Source of the DNA: Paenibacillus cellulosilyticus
GTDB lineage: Bacteria; Bacillota; Bacilli; Paenibacillales; Paenibacillaceae
Assembly: GCF_003182255.1 (NCBI RefSeq)
Contig: NZ_QGTQ01000044.1
Coordinates: forward strand, 1 to 39,007
DNA length: 39,007 bases
Direction of reading: 5' to 3'
Within the stretch, counting starts at the first letter, position 1. Every line of letters starts with the position of its first letter. Below are positions 29,729 to 38,667 of this stretch, piece by piece. The notes under the pieces were generated by a model, which was not told the DNA's origin, made no database searches, and was given only the letters and a program-made list of their open reading frames with translations. A program made the position numbers and the translations under genes.

Positions 29729-31120
29729 ATGGGCGCAATATACAGCGGCACAACGAACCGAAGCAATAGAGCGGAGCAAGATTTCAGTGGAGGGCTCAAC
29801 AATGGGCTCTCCACTTTTGATTTGAAGGACAATGAGAGCGCAGCAGAGTATGGCTGGGACACGGAACGGCATCCTGCACTCACAACACGGAAAGGTCGTT
29901 CATCGTATGGAGCAGCCGGTAGCGGCGCAACACGGCTGATGGCCAACTTCGGGAATGCGTATCTCGTCCGCGCCGTAGGTTCAACGCTGCAGTATGACAA
30001 CGCTGGGACGTGGACAAACATTACGGGCACATGGGCCGATGCCGACTGGGACGCGACGAACTTCAATGACCTGCTGCTATTGGTCAATGGCACGCAGCTG
30101 AAGAAGTGGAATGGCACGTCACTATTAAACATCAGCGGCAGCCCTCCTGCAGGCGCTAAGTACATCACGAACGATAACGTGCGTGTCTGGATGGCGGTAG
30201 GCGATGTGCTGTATTACAGCGCCTTCCAAGATCAAGATGATTGGACGAGCGCGGAAAACAGCGGCAGCGTGCAGTATTACACGCCCAACGGCGGCGACAT
30301 CACCGGGCTGAAAGAGTTCTACGGTGACAAGTGGGTTTGGAAGAAGGACAGCATGGCGGTCATCAAGGGCACGAACTATTACAATTACGCGCTCGTATCC
30401 GTCAGCAACGATATCGGCTGCATCTCTTCACGAACAATTGTCGAGGTAGGCGACACGATATATTGGCTCGGTGAAAACGACATCTATGGACACCAAGGCG
30501 GCAAGCCGTTCGCCATTGGCGAGCGTGTTCGTGGGCATCTCAACAACTTGAATCGCGGGGCATTGGAACGGTGTTGCGCGTTTACGGACGGTATTCGCTA
30601 TTACCTTTGCATAGCGACTGGAGAGTACGACGAGCCAAACGTAAGGCTCATGTACGATCCGCGCTTCAACATATGGCGTGAAGTCGCGCATGACGAAAGT
30701 TACCGTTACGCTGGGCGAATCAACAACCAAACGTATGTCGGAGATGCAAACGGTCAAACGTACAAGATTAATGACGGCACGGACGACAATGGAGCCGCTA
30801 TTCCTTGGAGTATTGTGACAAAGGTGTTTGACGAGGGGTATGCGGAAGCTGAAAAGCAGTACAAGGAACTTCATCTGCAAGGCACGTTCCCCGTTGACAC
30901 GTCGCTCACCGTGGAGTATAGCACTGACCAAGGATTGACGTGGACGACGATCGCTTACAATCCAGCAGGCGGCGCGGACATTGCACAGAGCCGCAATATG
31001 ATTATTCCGCTTGACACGCTGCCGCTAACGAACTTCGCACAATTCAGACTTTCAGGCGTTGGCCCTGCTGAAATACAGAAGATGCAACGATATTTCAAAG
31101 TCTGCCGCGTGCAGCGATAG
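29729..31120 (+). CDS. Tail protein, P22 gp10-like
   Basis: 463 aa from ATG 29729 (GAGGTGAG five bases upstream; GTG 29720 is an alternative). The protein opens with FSGGLNNGLSTFDLKDNESA and continues as a repeated beta pattern (TRLMANFGNAYLVRAVG; FNDLLLLVNGTQLKKWNG; YYSAFQDQDDW), resembling a beta-propeller. P22 gp10 and other podovirus tail-stabilisation or nozzle proteins have this size (about 470 aa) and sit after the adaptor gene. It follows the inserted minus-strand cassette and may have a separate promoter in 29672-29728. Confidence 0.78.
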   Translation: MGAIYSGTTNRSNRAEQDFSGGLNNGLSTFDLKDNESAAEYGWDTERHPALTTRKGRSSYGAAGSGATRLMANFGNAYLVRAVGSTLQYDNAGTWTNITGTWADADWDATNFNDLLLLVNGTQLKKWNGTSLLNISGSPPAGAKYITNDNVRVWMAVGDVLYYSAFQDQDDWTSAENSGSVQYYTPNGGDITGLKEFYGDKWVWKKDSMAVIKGTNYYNYALVSVSNDIGCISSRTIVEVGDTIYWLGENDIYGHQGGKPFAIGERVRGHLNNLNRGALERCCAFTDGIRYYLCIATGEYDEPNVRLMYDPRFNIWREVAHDESYRYAGRINNQTYVGDANGQTYKINDGTDDNGAAIPWSIVTKVFDEGYAEAEKQYKELHLQGTFPVDTSLTVEYSTDQGLTWTTIAYNPAGGADIAQSRNMIIPLDTLPLTNFAQFRLSGVGPAEIQKMQRYFKVCRVQR

Positions 31121-31129
31121 GAGGCTTCT

Positions 31130-31351
31130 ATGGAACTGACACAAAAAGAGAAGGATGCGCTGATTGATAGCCGCGTAAGAACGTACAAGCTACGGATTTA
31201 TGATGCTGAACTAAACCTCGCTGCACTGAGGGCGACTAACTCATCTAAAGAGCAGATAGCGGCACAGGAGAAGAACATTGCAGGACTGCATGCCGCGATT
31301 GCGGCAGTTGAAGCAATGAGAGGCGGCGACGGCGATGTGTCCGACTCCTGA
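31130..31351 (+). CDS. Small coiled-coil protein
   Basis: 73 aa from ATG 31130 with GGAGG upstream. Almost entirely helical and heptad-like (LRIYDAELNLAALRATNSSKEQIAAQEKNIAGL). It overlaps the next gene by 17 bp. Its position among tail genes suggests a minor structural or assembly role. No family recognised. Confidence 0.65.
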   Translation: MELTQKEKDALIDSRVRTYKLRIYDAELNLAALRATNSSKEQIAAQEKNIAGLHAAIAAVEAMRGGDGDVSDS

Positions 31352-32123
31352 TTTGCCGCAGCTGGCAGATAATCCGAGTAGTCAACAACTTATTGATTAT
31401 GTCGTAAAGCTTCAGCGCGACTTGGATTGGCTGCTGCTTAATCTTGACGATCTGAACGTCCGACGCATTACAGCAGATTCGATTTACACAGGGACATTGG
31501 ACGCCAATGTCGTGACGGTTCGAAGTGACCTAGATAGCGGCTTCATTCAAATCGATGGCGATGGTATGGTGGTAAACAACGGTTCCTACAACACGTTTGA
31601 GGTCGATATTAACGGCAACGTAACTATGACCTCAGCGCGAATTCGAAGCGCTGAAGGCTACCCGTACGTTGAACTGAACTACGACGACAACCTGATCGGT
31701 GCATATTCATCTGAAAATGATTGGATTAAAGTCGTACCTTTCGGTACCAATGATCGCCCCGCCATTATCTTTGGTGCGGGCGATTTTGTTGTGGGTGAAA
31801 TTGAGGCACCGGAAGAGATGGAGATCAAAGGATTGTGGGGGTTGAATCTCTGGTCAGGGACGGGGCCTATCAAGCTTACAACGCAAGGGCTCGAAGGCAT
31901 TCAGTTCGACTCGTGGAGCGAACTTCGCAGCGTGGCAGCTGGACAATCGCTGCAAACTGCGCTCAATGCCAAGGCGACAGTTGGAAATGCAACCTCGGCG
32001 GCTGGCGGTCATAATCACGGCATTCCTCCTGGAACGTGGTTAGCCACGACAACGGACGGCGTAACCGTGAGCGGGCTTGTCTCTTGGTCCGCAGCGACAG
32101 GCCACACGCATGATCAAACGTAA
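31335..32123 (+). CDS. Tail fibre or needle-like protein with HxH motifs
   Basis: 262 aa from ATG 31335. N-terminal helix (SSQQLIDYVVKLQRDLDWLLLNLDDL) is a probable trimeric coiled coil. It is followed by RRITADSIYTGTLDANVVTV, a segment common in siphophage and podophage fibres, and a beta-rich body. The C-terminus carries GGHNHG and GHTHDQ, the HxH type that binds metal in T4 and other fibre tips. It could be a tail needle (P22 gp26 is 233 aa) or fibre. The assignment between these is uncertain. Confidence 0.65.
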   Translation: MCPTPDLPQLADNPSSQQLIDYVVKLQRDLDWLLLNLDDLNVRRITADSIYTGTLDANVVTVRSDLDSGFIQIDGDGMVVNNGSYNTFEVDINGNVTMTSARIRSAEGYPYVELNYDDNLIGAYSSENDWIKVVPFGTNDRPAIIFGAGDFVVGEIEAPEEMEIKGLWGLNLWSGTGPIKLTTQGLEGIQFDSWSELRSVAAGQSLQTALNAKATVGNATSAAGGHNHGIPPGTWLATTTDGVTVSGLVSWSAATGHTHDQT

Positions 32124-32138
32124 GGAGGGGACGCCGAT

Positions 32139-33611
32139 ATGGCAAGTGCTCAAGACACAACGGGCATGATCGGAATACGTTCAGACCTCAATGCCAAGGG
32201 GATCGACAATAGCCGCATCGGATACAGCAACGGCTATGTCACGATCGACGGACAGAACTTCATTAAGCCGACAACGGTTAGCGGTGGCGTATCCTACGCG
32301 GACCCTACGGCATACAACAACACGTACAACACCTACAACACCTATACGTCAAACCAAGCGACGAAGACGGCACAGGACAATTACCTCAGTGCTCTGAACA
32401 ATACAACGACGAACCCATATGATCAGCAAGTTTCGGATACATTGGCCTCCTATTACGACAAGTTGACGAACCAAACGCCTTACGACGTGTACAACAGCGA
32501 TGAGTATGCAGCCTATCAAGCGCAGGCTGACCGGGCGGCGCAGAAGTCAACACGCGCGGCGCAGGAGTCAATGGGCGCTTCTGGATTTGGTCGTTCGACC
32601 AACCTTGCCGACCGGGCTCAGAGCATCCAGAACGACGAGAACGAGTACATGCAGCTGCAGGTTGTACCGCAGCTGCAAGCGGCTTATGATTCGAAGCAAC
32701 AGCAGCAGCTTGCGGCGCTGGGAACGTATCTCGACGCGCTGACTGGACAACAAGGACTTTACGACACGCGGACTCAGGAAGGCATCAATAACCTGTACAA
32801 TGCGGTTAACTACCTTAGCGGGCGCAGTGACCAAGCTTACCAAACGCAGTACCAAGCGGAACGTGACAAGGTTACGGACACGCAGCAACAAGAGTTGCTT
32901 GAAATCCAGCAGGCGGCACTCACCGGCATGTACAAAGGCAAGCAAACAACCGCCGCACAGCAGCAAGCGTTTGAAAATGCGTGGACAGAGTCGGTGCAAA
33001 TGGGTAAAGTTTCGGATTCGCTTGCGAATCTCACGGGCATTCCAGCCGGTACGTTGCTTGAATCGACCCGTCAGTTCAATGCGAATCTCGCTGAACAGCA
33101 AGCAAGCCGTGCACAAACAGCTTCTATTGCTGCTGCTGACCGGGCGCAACGCGCGTCGGACAATGCAGCTGATCGGGCTTTGCAAGAGAGACTTGCAGCG
33201 AACAAAGAGAGTGACCAAAACGCGGCAAGTACAGGACTCACCGCTGCTGAAAGACAACAAGAGGGCAGCGCCCTATTGTCCGCGCTTCGGGCGGGCGAGT
33301 TAACCCCGGCACAGGCGTGGCAACAGATTCAAGACGATTTGTCACTCGGGCTATATAGTGCCGAGGATGCTAAGTATCTGCAAGGCATTGTTCAGCAAAT
33401 TGCGCCGTCGACACAGGCGCCTGCAGCTACTCAGGATCAAATCGCGGCATCGGGCGCCAAGAGCGACAAGGAAGTGGAAGCAGAGGCTAAAGCGAAAGGC
33501 TATCCTACTCTCGATTACCTCTCGTGGTATAAGTCAGCGAATGGCCGACTTGGCGGCGTAGACTTCCAAACGTGGCAAAGCCTGTACGGTCCTCGCCTAA
33601 CACAAGGTTAA
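32139..33611 (+). CDS. Probable DNA ejection / internal virion protein
   Basis: 490 aa from ATG 32139 with AAGGAGGGG. It is alanine- and glutamine-rich and largely helical, with the segment QESMGASGFGRSTNLADRAQ that recurs in podovirus internal virion proteins. Long coiled stretches follow (residues about 160-300) and an unusual NNTYNTYNTY repeat lies near residue 60. The C-terminus ends in LDYLSWYKSANGRLGGVDFQ. It likely enters the cell with the DNA, like P22 gp16/gp20. Confidence is moderate because the motifs are not diagnostic. Confidence 0.68.
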   Translation: MASAQDTTGMIGIRSDLNAKGIDNSRIGYSNGYVTIDGQNFIKPTTVSGGVSYADPTAYNNTYNTYNTYTSNQATKTAQDNYLSALNNTTTNPYDQQVSDTLASYYDKLTNQTPYDVYNSDEYAAYQAQADRAAQKSTRAAQESMGASGFGRSTNLADRAQSIQNDENEYMQLQVVPQLQAAYDSKQQQQLAALGTYLDALTGQQGLYDTRTQEGINNLYNAVNYLSGRSDQAYQTQYQAERDKVTDTQQQELLEIQQAALTGMYKGKQTTAAQQQAFENAWTESVQMGKVSDSLANLTGIPAGTLLESTRQFNANLAEQQASRAQTASIAAADRAQRASDNAADRALQERLAANKESDQNAASTGLTAAERQQEGSALLSALRAGELTPAQAWQQIQDDLSLGLYSAEDAKYLQGIVQQIAPSTQAPAATQDQIAASGAKSDKEVEAEAKAKGYPTLDYLSWYKSANGRLGGVDFQTWQSLYGPRLTQG

Positions 33612-33623
33612 GGAGGGAATGAA

Positions 33624-36600
33624 ATGCCGTTCTCCAGTGGCGTTCGCAATAAATGGAGTCGTCAGAGTTCTAGTTCAACTGATAAGGATGACGACCCTTC
33701 AGCAGCCGTGCAACGGCAAATCACAAACGCCCGCACCCGTCTACAGGATGTGGGCGTTAACGTTAAGACAGACACCGACCGCCGTAATTGGTTCGAGAAG
33801 GCAACGAATTTACCAGAAGGTCAGAACTTCATATTCGATGCTCTGGAGCTCCTAGGTAGGCCATCTCAAGCCATTCTCGGCATGCTGAACGAAAAGCAGA
33901 CGGGCGGTGACAAGTTCGGTGAGGCAGCATGGAAGGGATTCAGCGGGCAGGAGAGGACGCATGGCTCTGACCTGATGGAGCGCGCTGGCGTTCACAACAA
34001 GCTTATGAAGGCAGTTCTAGGAACGGGGCTTGAGATTGCGCTCGATCCGCTCATGTATGTACCTGGTGCTGCGTTCACCAAGGTCGGTAGAGGAGTTGCC
34101 GATGCAGCGAAAGGTCTAGGCAAGGTATCATATGGCACATTGGAGAAGCTTCCGGCCTTCGGTCGCTTCTCCGAGAACACGCTGCGGCCAGCTGCCCAAA
34201 AGGCGAAGGATGGTCTCGGCTATGCTTTCAATCGTGATTACCGCATAGATGAAACCCTTGGCGGGCAGCGCGGTAATAACTTCTTGCGCGATCTGGGTGA
34301 GGAGACAGAGGCAACAAGGCGCTATATGGCTGACGAGTCTATGCGTAAGGTCGTGGATGCTGCGAAGTTGGCAGGTGGTCTCGATGCGGGTGCGGATGTT
34401 GGGCGGATCATGGAAGCACCTCTAAAGCAGTTCGAGGACATTCAAGCGTTCGAGCTGCCAGGCGGTGGTACAACGACGAGTAAGCGAGAGTTGCAGAATC
34501 GAATCGATGATAGCCGTAACCGCATTACTGAACTCGAAGGTGATTTGAAAGATAACTTCTACACACCTAAGAGCCTTGAACAGATGGCGGTTGGCGATAA
34601 GGCATACCGTATAGGTGAGAATGGTAAGCGCCTAAAGGGGGAAAAGGCACTCGAGATTGAAGAGGTTCGAAACGGATCGGCAGGGAAGGAGATCCGTTTC
34701 AAGGATGAAGATACTTTTATCCCCGCGAACAGCGTGAAGCCTCTTGGCGTATCGAGAACGACGGAGCTTGGCGGTGTTAACAAGCAAATCGCCGATACTG
34801 CCGATCAGCTAAGCAGGCTTGATAAGCAAATCAGACGACAATATTTTAGTAGAGAGAATGCAGCACTCCGACAACTGGCTGGGCGTAAGAATAAGCCGGT
34901 TAACATCGACGAACTTGCGCAAAGCCGAGCCTTCTCACAGGTGGGTGCTAGTCCAGCATTTAATGTGATGTTGAAGCAAAGGGACGAGCTTAAGACACAA
35001 CTGAACGATCTGCGTACGCAGGCGACCGGCTTGAAGGATAACACTGCTGCTCAGATTAAACAGCACCAGGACGACATCGAACAGTTCACAGCGTCGAAGC
35101 AAAATCCAATCATCGAGCAACGCGAGATACCACGCGCCGAACGAGAATTGTCTGATGACGTGAATGTTAGAGAAGCAGCACGACAACTGACGCGGAGCAA
35201 TGATGAGATTCGGCAGTATGCGCTTGACAACGGCATCCACATCAGCGAGATGGAAGGATATATGAAGCACGTCCTCTCCAAGGCTGAACGTGAATCGCGT
35301 CAGCGGCGAACCCCAGCTGGTGTTGATCGAGGTGCTGTTGGTACAGGAAACCCGAATAAGAAGGTTGTGAACGCTCGTGAATTGAGCGGTAGCGCTGAGG
35401 ACATCAACGAACAAGTAGGTCGTGAGTTCTTCAACCCGAATGCGTTCTTTTCAACCGCGATCGGTCAGAAGCAGCTCATTGACTACGTTCAGGCTGTGCA
35501 ATTCCGACGTAAAGTGCTGAGCAATCCCGACTTCGCAACCAAGTACAAGAAGGGGATGGATATCAAGCCGAATCAGGTCGTCATCGATACGAATAATTAT
35601 AAGTTCATTAAGGCCGGCGAAGAGGTACCAGAGGGAGCGACGGCGCTAGCTGATGAAGTCGGTGGCGAATACCTAGTGACGAAGGCAACAAAGAATGCAC
35701 TCGACCGTTACCAAAAGCTAACATCGGACGAAGGTATACAATCGATGCTCAAGTCCTATGACGCAGTGCTGAACAACTGGAAAAAGCTAGCGTTGCTGTC
35801 TCCTGCATACCATGCCCGCAACTTGGCAGGCGCGATGTTCAATAATTACGTGGGCGGCATGAGTATGCCAAACCTTGTTAAATACACATCAGGCGCGGCC
35901 AAGGATGTAGCTGACGCGCTGAGGGGCAAAGGCGGCGAGCTCTTCGAGGAATACCGTAAGCAGGGTCTAGGTGCCGAAGCGCTATCCAAGGTAGATTTCG
36001 TGCGTAGTGTCGATCCAGAAAAGGCGATTGAGAAATCCGTACAGCGCGGTGAACAATCCTTCCTGAGACGTGCAGTCAATTTGCCAGAAACTAGCCGTGA
36101 GGCAGGTGCTGTCGTAGACCAGGTCTCGCGCTTCGCCATGTACAAGTGGGCTCGTGATAAAGGGTTAACGCCTCAGCAGGCCGCGGCGAAGGTAAGAGAA
36201 ACGCAGTTTGATTACAACAAGCTATCGAACTTCGAACGGGAGTACGTGACTCGGGCGGTGCCGTTCTATCGGTGGATGCGCAACAACATTCCATTCCAAC
36301 TGAAGCAGATTACCTCGGACCCACGCAAATATGCAAAGGTGAATACGGTTAGGGAGAATGCACAGGATGCAGTCGGGCTCGATGAAGAGACGATGCCGGA
36401 TTATATGAAGGAACAGTTCGCGCTTCCTGTCTACGGCAATGACAAGACGGGCACGGGTAAGATTCTCGGCTTGAACCTGCCGCTCGGTGACTTAACCCGG
36501 TTGGACGATCCGCTCAAGCTGCTTGTCGGATCAGTTAACCCACTGCTGAAACTGCCGGCTGAATTATCCCTGAATCGCAGTTTCTTTACGAACAAAGAGA

Positions 36601-36944
36601 TTAAGAAGTACGAGGGAGACAAGACGAACTATAACTTACCTGGCACCGCCCTTGATTTCGGTATTGATCCGAAGCTCAATTACGTGCTTGAACAGCTTGG
36701 CGGACAGCCGACTCGTATGGCAACGACGACATTCAAGGATCAAGGAGATGTCGATCAGGCCGATCAGGCGCTAAGACAAACGCTTGGCATATCCTCGCTG
36801 CTGAAAGATTACGACGTGAATAAGTACGATTATTACAAGCTACTGGACGAGCTCAGTAAGCTACAAGATTACATTCAATATATAGAGCAGCAGCGAGGAC
36901 AAGATGTGCGTACGATCAGCGAGATAAATCGGGCTGCGAGGTGA
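33624..36944 (+). CDS. Large internal/ejection protein (1,106 aa)
   Basis: 1,106 aa from ATG 33624 with AAGGAGGG. Residues about 75-170 (EGQNFIFDALELLGRPSQAI ... LGTGLEIALDPLMYVPG) contain amphipathic segments that may insert in membranes. Long coiled coils (about 280-520) are interrupted by a small beta module (KAYRIGENGKRL ... DEDTFIPANSVKPLG). The C-terminal third holds AYHARNLAGAMFNNYVGG and RAVPFYRWMRNNIPFQL, the PFYRW-x2-N-x-P-x-Q pattern of large polyvalent-protein domain LPD38-type. It is probably the main ejected virion protein or tape-measure-like core. No catalytic motif was seen. Confidence 0.72.
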   Translation: MPFSSGVRNKWSRQSSSSTDKDDDPSAAVQRQITNARTRLQDVGVNVKTDTDRRNWFEKATNLPEGQNFIFDALELLGRPSQAILGMLNEKQTGGDKFGEAAWKGFSGQERTHGSDLMERAGVHNKLMKAVLGTGLEIALDPLMYVPGAAFTKVGRGVADAAKGLGKVSYGTLEKLPAFGRFSENTLRPAAQKAKDGLGYAFNRDYRIDETLGGQRGNNFLRDLGEETEATRRYMADESMRKVVDAAKLAGGLDAGADVGRIMEAPLKQFEDIQAFELPGGGTTTSKRELQNRIDDSRNRITELEGDLKDNFYTPKSLEQMAVGDKAYRIGENGKRLKGEKALEIEEVRNGSAGKEIRFKDEDTFIPANSVKPLGVSRTTELGGVNKQIADTADQLSRLDKQIRRQYFSRENAALRQLAGRKNKPVNIDELAQSRAFSQVGASPAFNVMLKQRDELKTQLNDLRTQATGLKDNTAAQIKQHQDDIEQFTASKQNPIIEQREIPRAERELSDDVNVREAARQLTRSNDEIRQYALDNGIHISEMEGYMKHVLSKAERESRQRRTPAGVDRGAVGTGNPNKKVVNARELSGSAEDINEQVGREFFNPNAFFSTAIGQKQLIDYVQAVQFRRKVLSNPDFATKYKKGMDIKPNQVVIDTNNYKFIKAGEEVPEGATALADEVGGEYLVTKATKNALDRYQKLTSDEGIQSMLKSYDAVLNNWKKLALLSPAYHARNLAGAMFNNYVGGMSMPNLVKYTSGAAKDVADALRGKGGELFEEYRKQGLGAEALSKVDFVRSVDPEKAIEKSVQRGEQSFLRRAVNLPETSREAGAVVDQVSRFAMYKWARDKGLTPQQAAAKVRETQFDYNKLSNFEREYVTRAVPFYRWMRNNIPFQLKQITSDPRKYAKVNTVRENAQDAVGLDEETMPDYMKEQFALPVYGNDKTGTGKILGLNLPLGDLTRLDDPLKLLVGSVNPLLKLPAELSLNRSFFTNKEIKKYEGDKTNYNLPGTALDFGIDPKLNYVLEQLGGQPTRMATTTFKDQGDVDQADQALRQTLGISSLLKDYDVNKYDYYKLLDELSKLQDYIQYIEQQRGQDVRTISEINRAAR

Positions 36945-36959
36945 GGAGCGGTGGGGGAC

Positions 36960-37139
36960 ATGGCAAATGAGGATTACTTCCCAGAGATACTGCAGCGGCT
37001 GACACGCATCGAGGAGAATACAAAGAATTTGAATGATAAGGTGAAGGACCTTGAGGATGATCGTAAATGGCTGTGGCGTACGACGTTCGGCAGCATCATT
37101 GTTGCCGTGCTAGGATTCTTCTACCGTGGAGGTGCTTAA
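36960..37139 (+). CDS. XhlA-like lysis protein
   Basis: 59 aa from ATG 36960 (GTG 36951 also in frame; GAGGAG at 36943-36948 is nearer ideal spacing for the ATG). A coiled coil (EILQRLTRIEENTKNLNDKVKDLEDDRKW) precedes one transmembrane helix (TTFGSIIVAVLGFFY). This is the layout of XhlA/hemolysin-like proteins that assist holins. Directly followed by holin and endolysin genes. Confidence 0.83.
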   Translation: MANEDYFPEILQRLTRIEENTKNLNDKVKDLEDDRKWLWRTTFGSIIVAVLGFFYRGGA

Positions 37140-37140
37140 G

Positions 37141-37383
37141 TTGGATACCGATCAAATTTTAATGCTTACACCATGCGTTGCCGCACTGGTTGGTGTGCTG
37201 AAGCAATACAAAGTACCGCGCCGTCACTACAATGTGGCGGCGCTTGCTTTTGCTGCCATGTTTGTTGTTGTGCCGGACGCAGTGCAGTCGACGCTCGCGG
37301 CTATCGTTGTTATTGGTCTTGGTTCGGTTGGTTTGTACAAGGTTTCTAAGGGGGATTCCGATGCAAGCGAAAGCAGCAAGTAA
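37141..37383 (+). CDS. Holin
   Basis: 80 aa with a likely TTG start at 37141, preceded by GGAGGTG at 37128-37134; GTG 37126 in frame is less likely because it lies inside that site. Two hydrophobic helices (LMLTPCVAALVGVL; VAALAFAAMFVVV) plus a third (STLAAIVVIGLGSVGLY) and a charged C-terminal tail suit a small phage holin. It overlaps the endolysin gene by 23 bp, giving coupled lysis gene expression. Confidence 0.82.
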   Translation: MDTDQILMLTPCVAALVGVLKQYKVPRRHYNVAALAFAAMFVVVPDAVQSTLAAIVVIGLGSVGLYKVSKGDSDASESSK

Positions 37384-38134
37384 CATTAAAGTCATTGACG
37401 TGTCGCACCATCAAGGGGCGATCGACTGGGTATCTGTCAAAGCGGATGGCGTACAAGGGGCGTTTATCAAAGCATCAGAAGGCCGCACGGGAGTCGATAC
37501 CAAATTCAGCACGAACGCGAAGGCGGCAGTGGCGGCAGGCGTGAAGGTTGGCTTCTATCATTATGCGCATCCCGAAAACAATAGCGCGCTGGTCGAGGCG
37601 GCAAAGTTCGCAGATACGGTGAAGGGGTATGCTGCTGACTTCCCTCACGTCTTGGATGTGGAAGGTGATGCGGCAAGTGTTGGCGGTGGGAAGCTGTCGG
37701 CGTGGTGCGTGGCATGGCTTCAAGAGGTGGAGCGACTTACTGGGCATCCTACAATGATTTACACAGGTGCCAGCTTCGCGAAGTCGTATCTCGGCAATCA
37801 GCTGGCGTCGTACCCGCTGTGGATCGCTCACTATGGCGTAAGCACGCCTATGGCGAATAGCACATGGGACAAGTGGTCGGTGTTCCAATATACCGATGTA
37901 GGTAAGGTTAAGGGGATCAGTGGCAACGTGGATACTAATGCCATGGAAAAGTCTTTCTTCGAAAAATATGTTGTAGAGGAGAATGAGTATATGCTTACAC
38001 CAGAAGATGCAAATGCAATCATTAAATTCCTGAGCGCAGGCTATGCGGCGACCGTGCAGATCCCAGAAGCGAAAAAAGAATTCAACCGCTTGGCGAACGA
38101 GTTGCGCAAAGCAAGTGGACAAGCAACACAGTAA
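37361..38134 (+). CDS. GH25 endolysin (muramidase)
   Basis: 257 aa from ATG 37361 with AAGGGGGA six bases upstream. The glycosyl hydrolase 25 domain (residues 8-205) shows VIDVSHHQG (D13), GFYHYAHPENN, and HVLDVEG with catalytic D99 and E101. It then shows PLWIAHYG and WSVFQYTD. After about residue 205 a short helical C-terminal domain (MLTPEDANAIIKFLSAGYAA ... FNRLANELRK) resembles a cell-wall-binding module of Bacillota phage lysins. It cuts the peptidoglycan glycan strand at lysis, released by the holin. Confidence 0.94.
   Translation: MQAKAASNIKVIDVSHHQGAIDWVSVKADGVQGAFIKASEGRTGVDTKFSTNAKAAVAAGVKVGFYHYAHPENNSALVEAAKFADTVKGYAADFPHVLDVEGDAASVGGGKLSAWCVAWLQEVERLTGHPTMIYTGASFAKSYLGNQLASYPLWIAHYGVSTPMANSTWDKWSVFQYTDVGKVKGISGNVDTNAMEKSFFEKYVVEENEYMLTPEDANAIIKFLSAGYAATVQIPEAKKEFNRLANELRKASGQATQ
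37975..37993 (+). promoter_or_regulatory. Internal ribosome binding site in the endolysin gene
   Basis: AGAGGAG (37975-37981) is followed nine bases later by an in-frame ATG (37991-37993) exactly at the start of the C-terminal domain. It could yield a separate 47-residue binding subunit (MLTPEDANAIIKFLSAGYAA...), as described for other endolysins with secondary translation. Confidence 0.55.
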
Positions 38135-38193
38135 CAGCGAAAAGCGCAGCATCTCGCTGCGCTCAGTCGCATACCCTATTAATGGAGTTTGGT

Positions 38194-38228
38194 GCCTTGA
38201 CCTCTTGGGGTCAGGGCTTTTTTATTTT
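38194..38228 (+). terminator. Terminator of the lysis operon (possibly bidirectional)
   Basis: GCCTTGACC (38194-38202), 6-nt loop, GGTCAGGGC (38209-38217, one G-U), then TTTTTT and ATTTTT. The end of the minus-strand gene at 38211 falls inside it, so it may terminate both strands. A hairpin GCGCAGC/GCTGCGC just after the endolysin lacks a T-run. Confidence 0.85.
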
Positions 38229-38468
38229 TGATGCATGCGGGTCGTCTGCTAGTTCGTCGATCTCACGGCATAACTCGTGTTGCCATTCGGTGTCGTTGAT
38301 CATCGAGGCCATGAGCGAGAGGTTCTTGAGCCGAAGCATCTCCCAGATGTAATTGGCGTTCTGCTGGAGACAGTGGTCGAGTTCTTCAATCTCATCATGT
38401 CGAAGCTCGCGCGTCTTGTTGACGGTGCAGATTTCAGCCATGCGAGTATGGAAAGACTTCATGATCAT
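38211..38468 (-). CDS. Small helical protein of the right-end minus operon
   Basis: 85 aa from ATG 38468 (GGGGTGA upstream on the minus strand; an overlap TGA/ATG couples it to the previous gene). All-helical with ELRHDEIEELDHCLQQNANY and NLSLMASMINDTEWQHELC. The pattern resembles a family of short proteins frequent in Paenibacillus phages and genomes (possibly DUF7667). Function unknown. Opposite to the late genes, it is probably expressed from a separately regulated promoter. Confidence 0.72.
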   Translation of the reverse strand: MIMKSFHTRMAEICTVNKTRELRHDEIEELDHCLQQNANYIWEMLRLKNLSLMASMINDTEWQHELCREIDELADDPHASKIKKP

Positions 38469-38632
38469 AGTAAGATCACCCCACAAATAATTAGTCCTGC
38501 GATAACGATTCCCCACGCCGCCAAATCCTTCATGGCTTCTGCTTGCTCATTGACCTCTTCCTCGCGTGCCCTGATGCAACGTATCCGATTGCCGTCAGAT
38601 TGGTACTCATAGCGATAGACTGTTTGCTTCAT
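38465..38632 (-). CDS. Small C-terminal tail-anchored membrane protein
   Basis: 55 aa from ATG 38632 with GAGGAGTG upstream on the minus strand; a longer reading from 38668 overlaps the operator and lacks a site. Charged N-terminus (MKQTVYRYEYQSDGNRIR) and a C-terminal transmembrane helix (WGIVIAGLIICGVILL). It is the first gene of a two-gene operon next to the palindromic operators. Function unknown. Confidence 0.7.
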   Translation of the reverse strand: MKQTVYRYEYQSDGNRIRCIRAREEEVNEQAEAMKDLAAWGIVIAGLIICGVILL

Positions 38633-38653
38633 TACCGAATCACTCCTCATTGG

Positions 38654-38659
38654 GTTATA
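38654..38659 (-). promoter_or_regulatory. -10 element of the right-end minus operon
   Basis: On the minus strand TGCTATAAC (extended -10 with TATAAC) lies 22 bp before the ATG at 38632. No good -35 is visible, and the expected -35 to -10 spacer is occupied by the palindrome at 38668-38684. Confidence 0.5.
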
Positions 38660-38667
38660 GCACATCA

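Noticed and set aside
32568-33260. 230-aa minus-strand open frame
   Set aside because: Antisense to the alanine/glutamine-rich ejection protein; its leucine/arginine-rich composition is the mirror of those codons.
37232-37360. Arg/Leu-rich N-terminal extension of the endolysin as a signal peptide
   Set aside because: It is an out-of-frame reading of the holin gene; ATG 37361 has a good ribosome binding site and the GH25 domain begins right after it.
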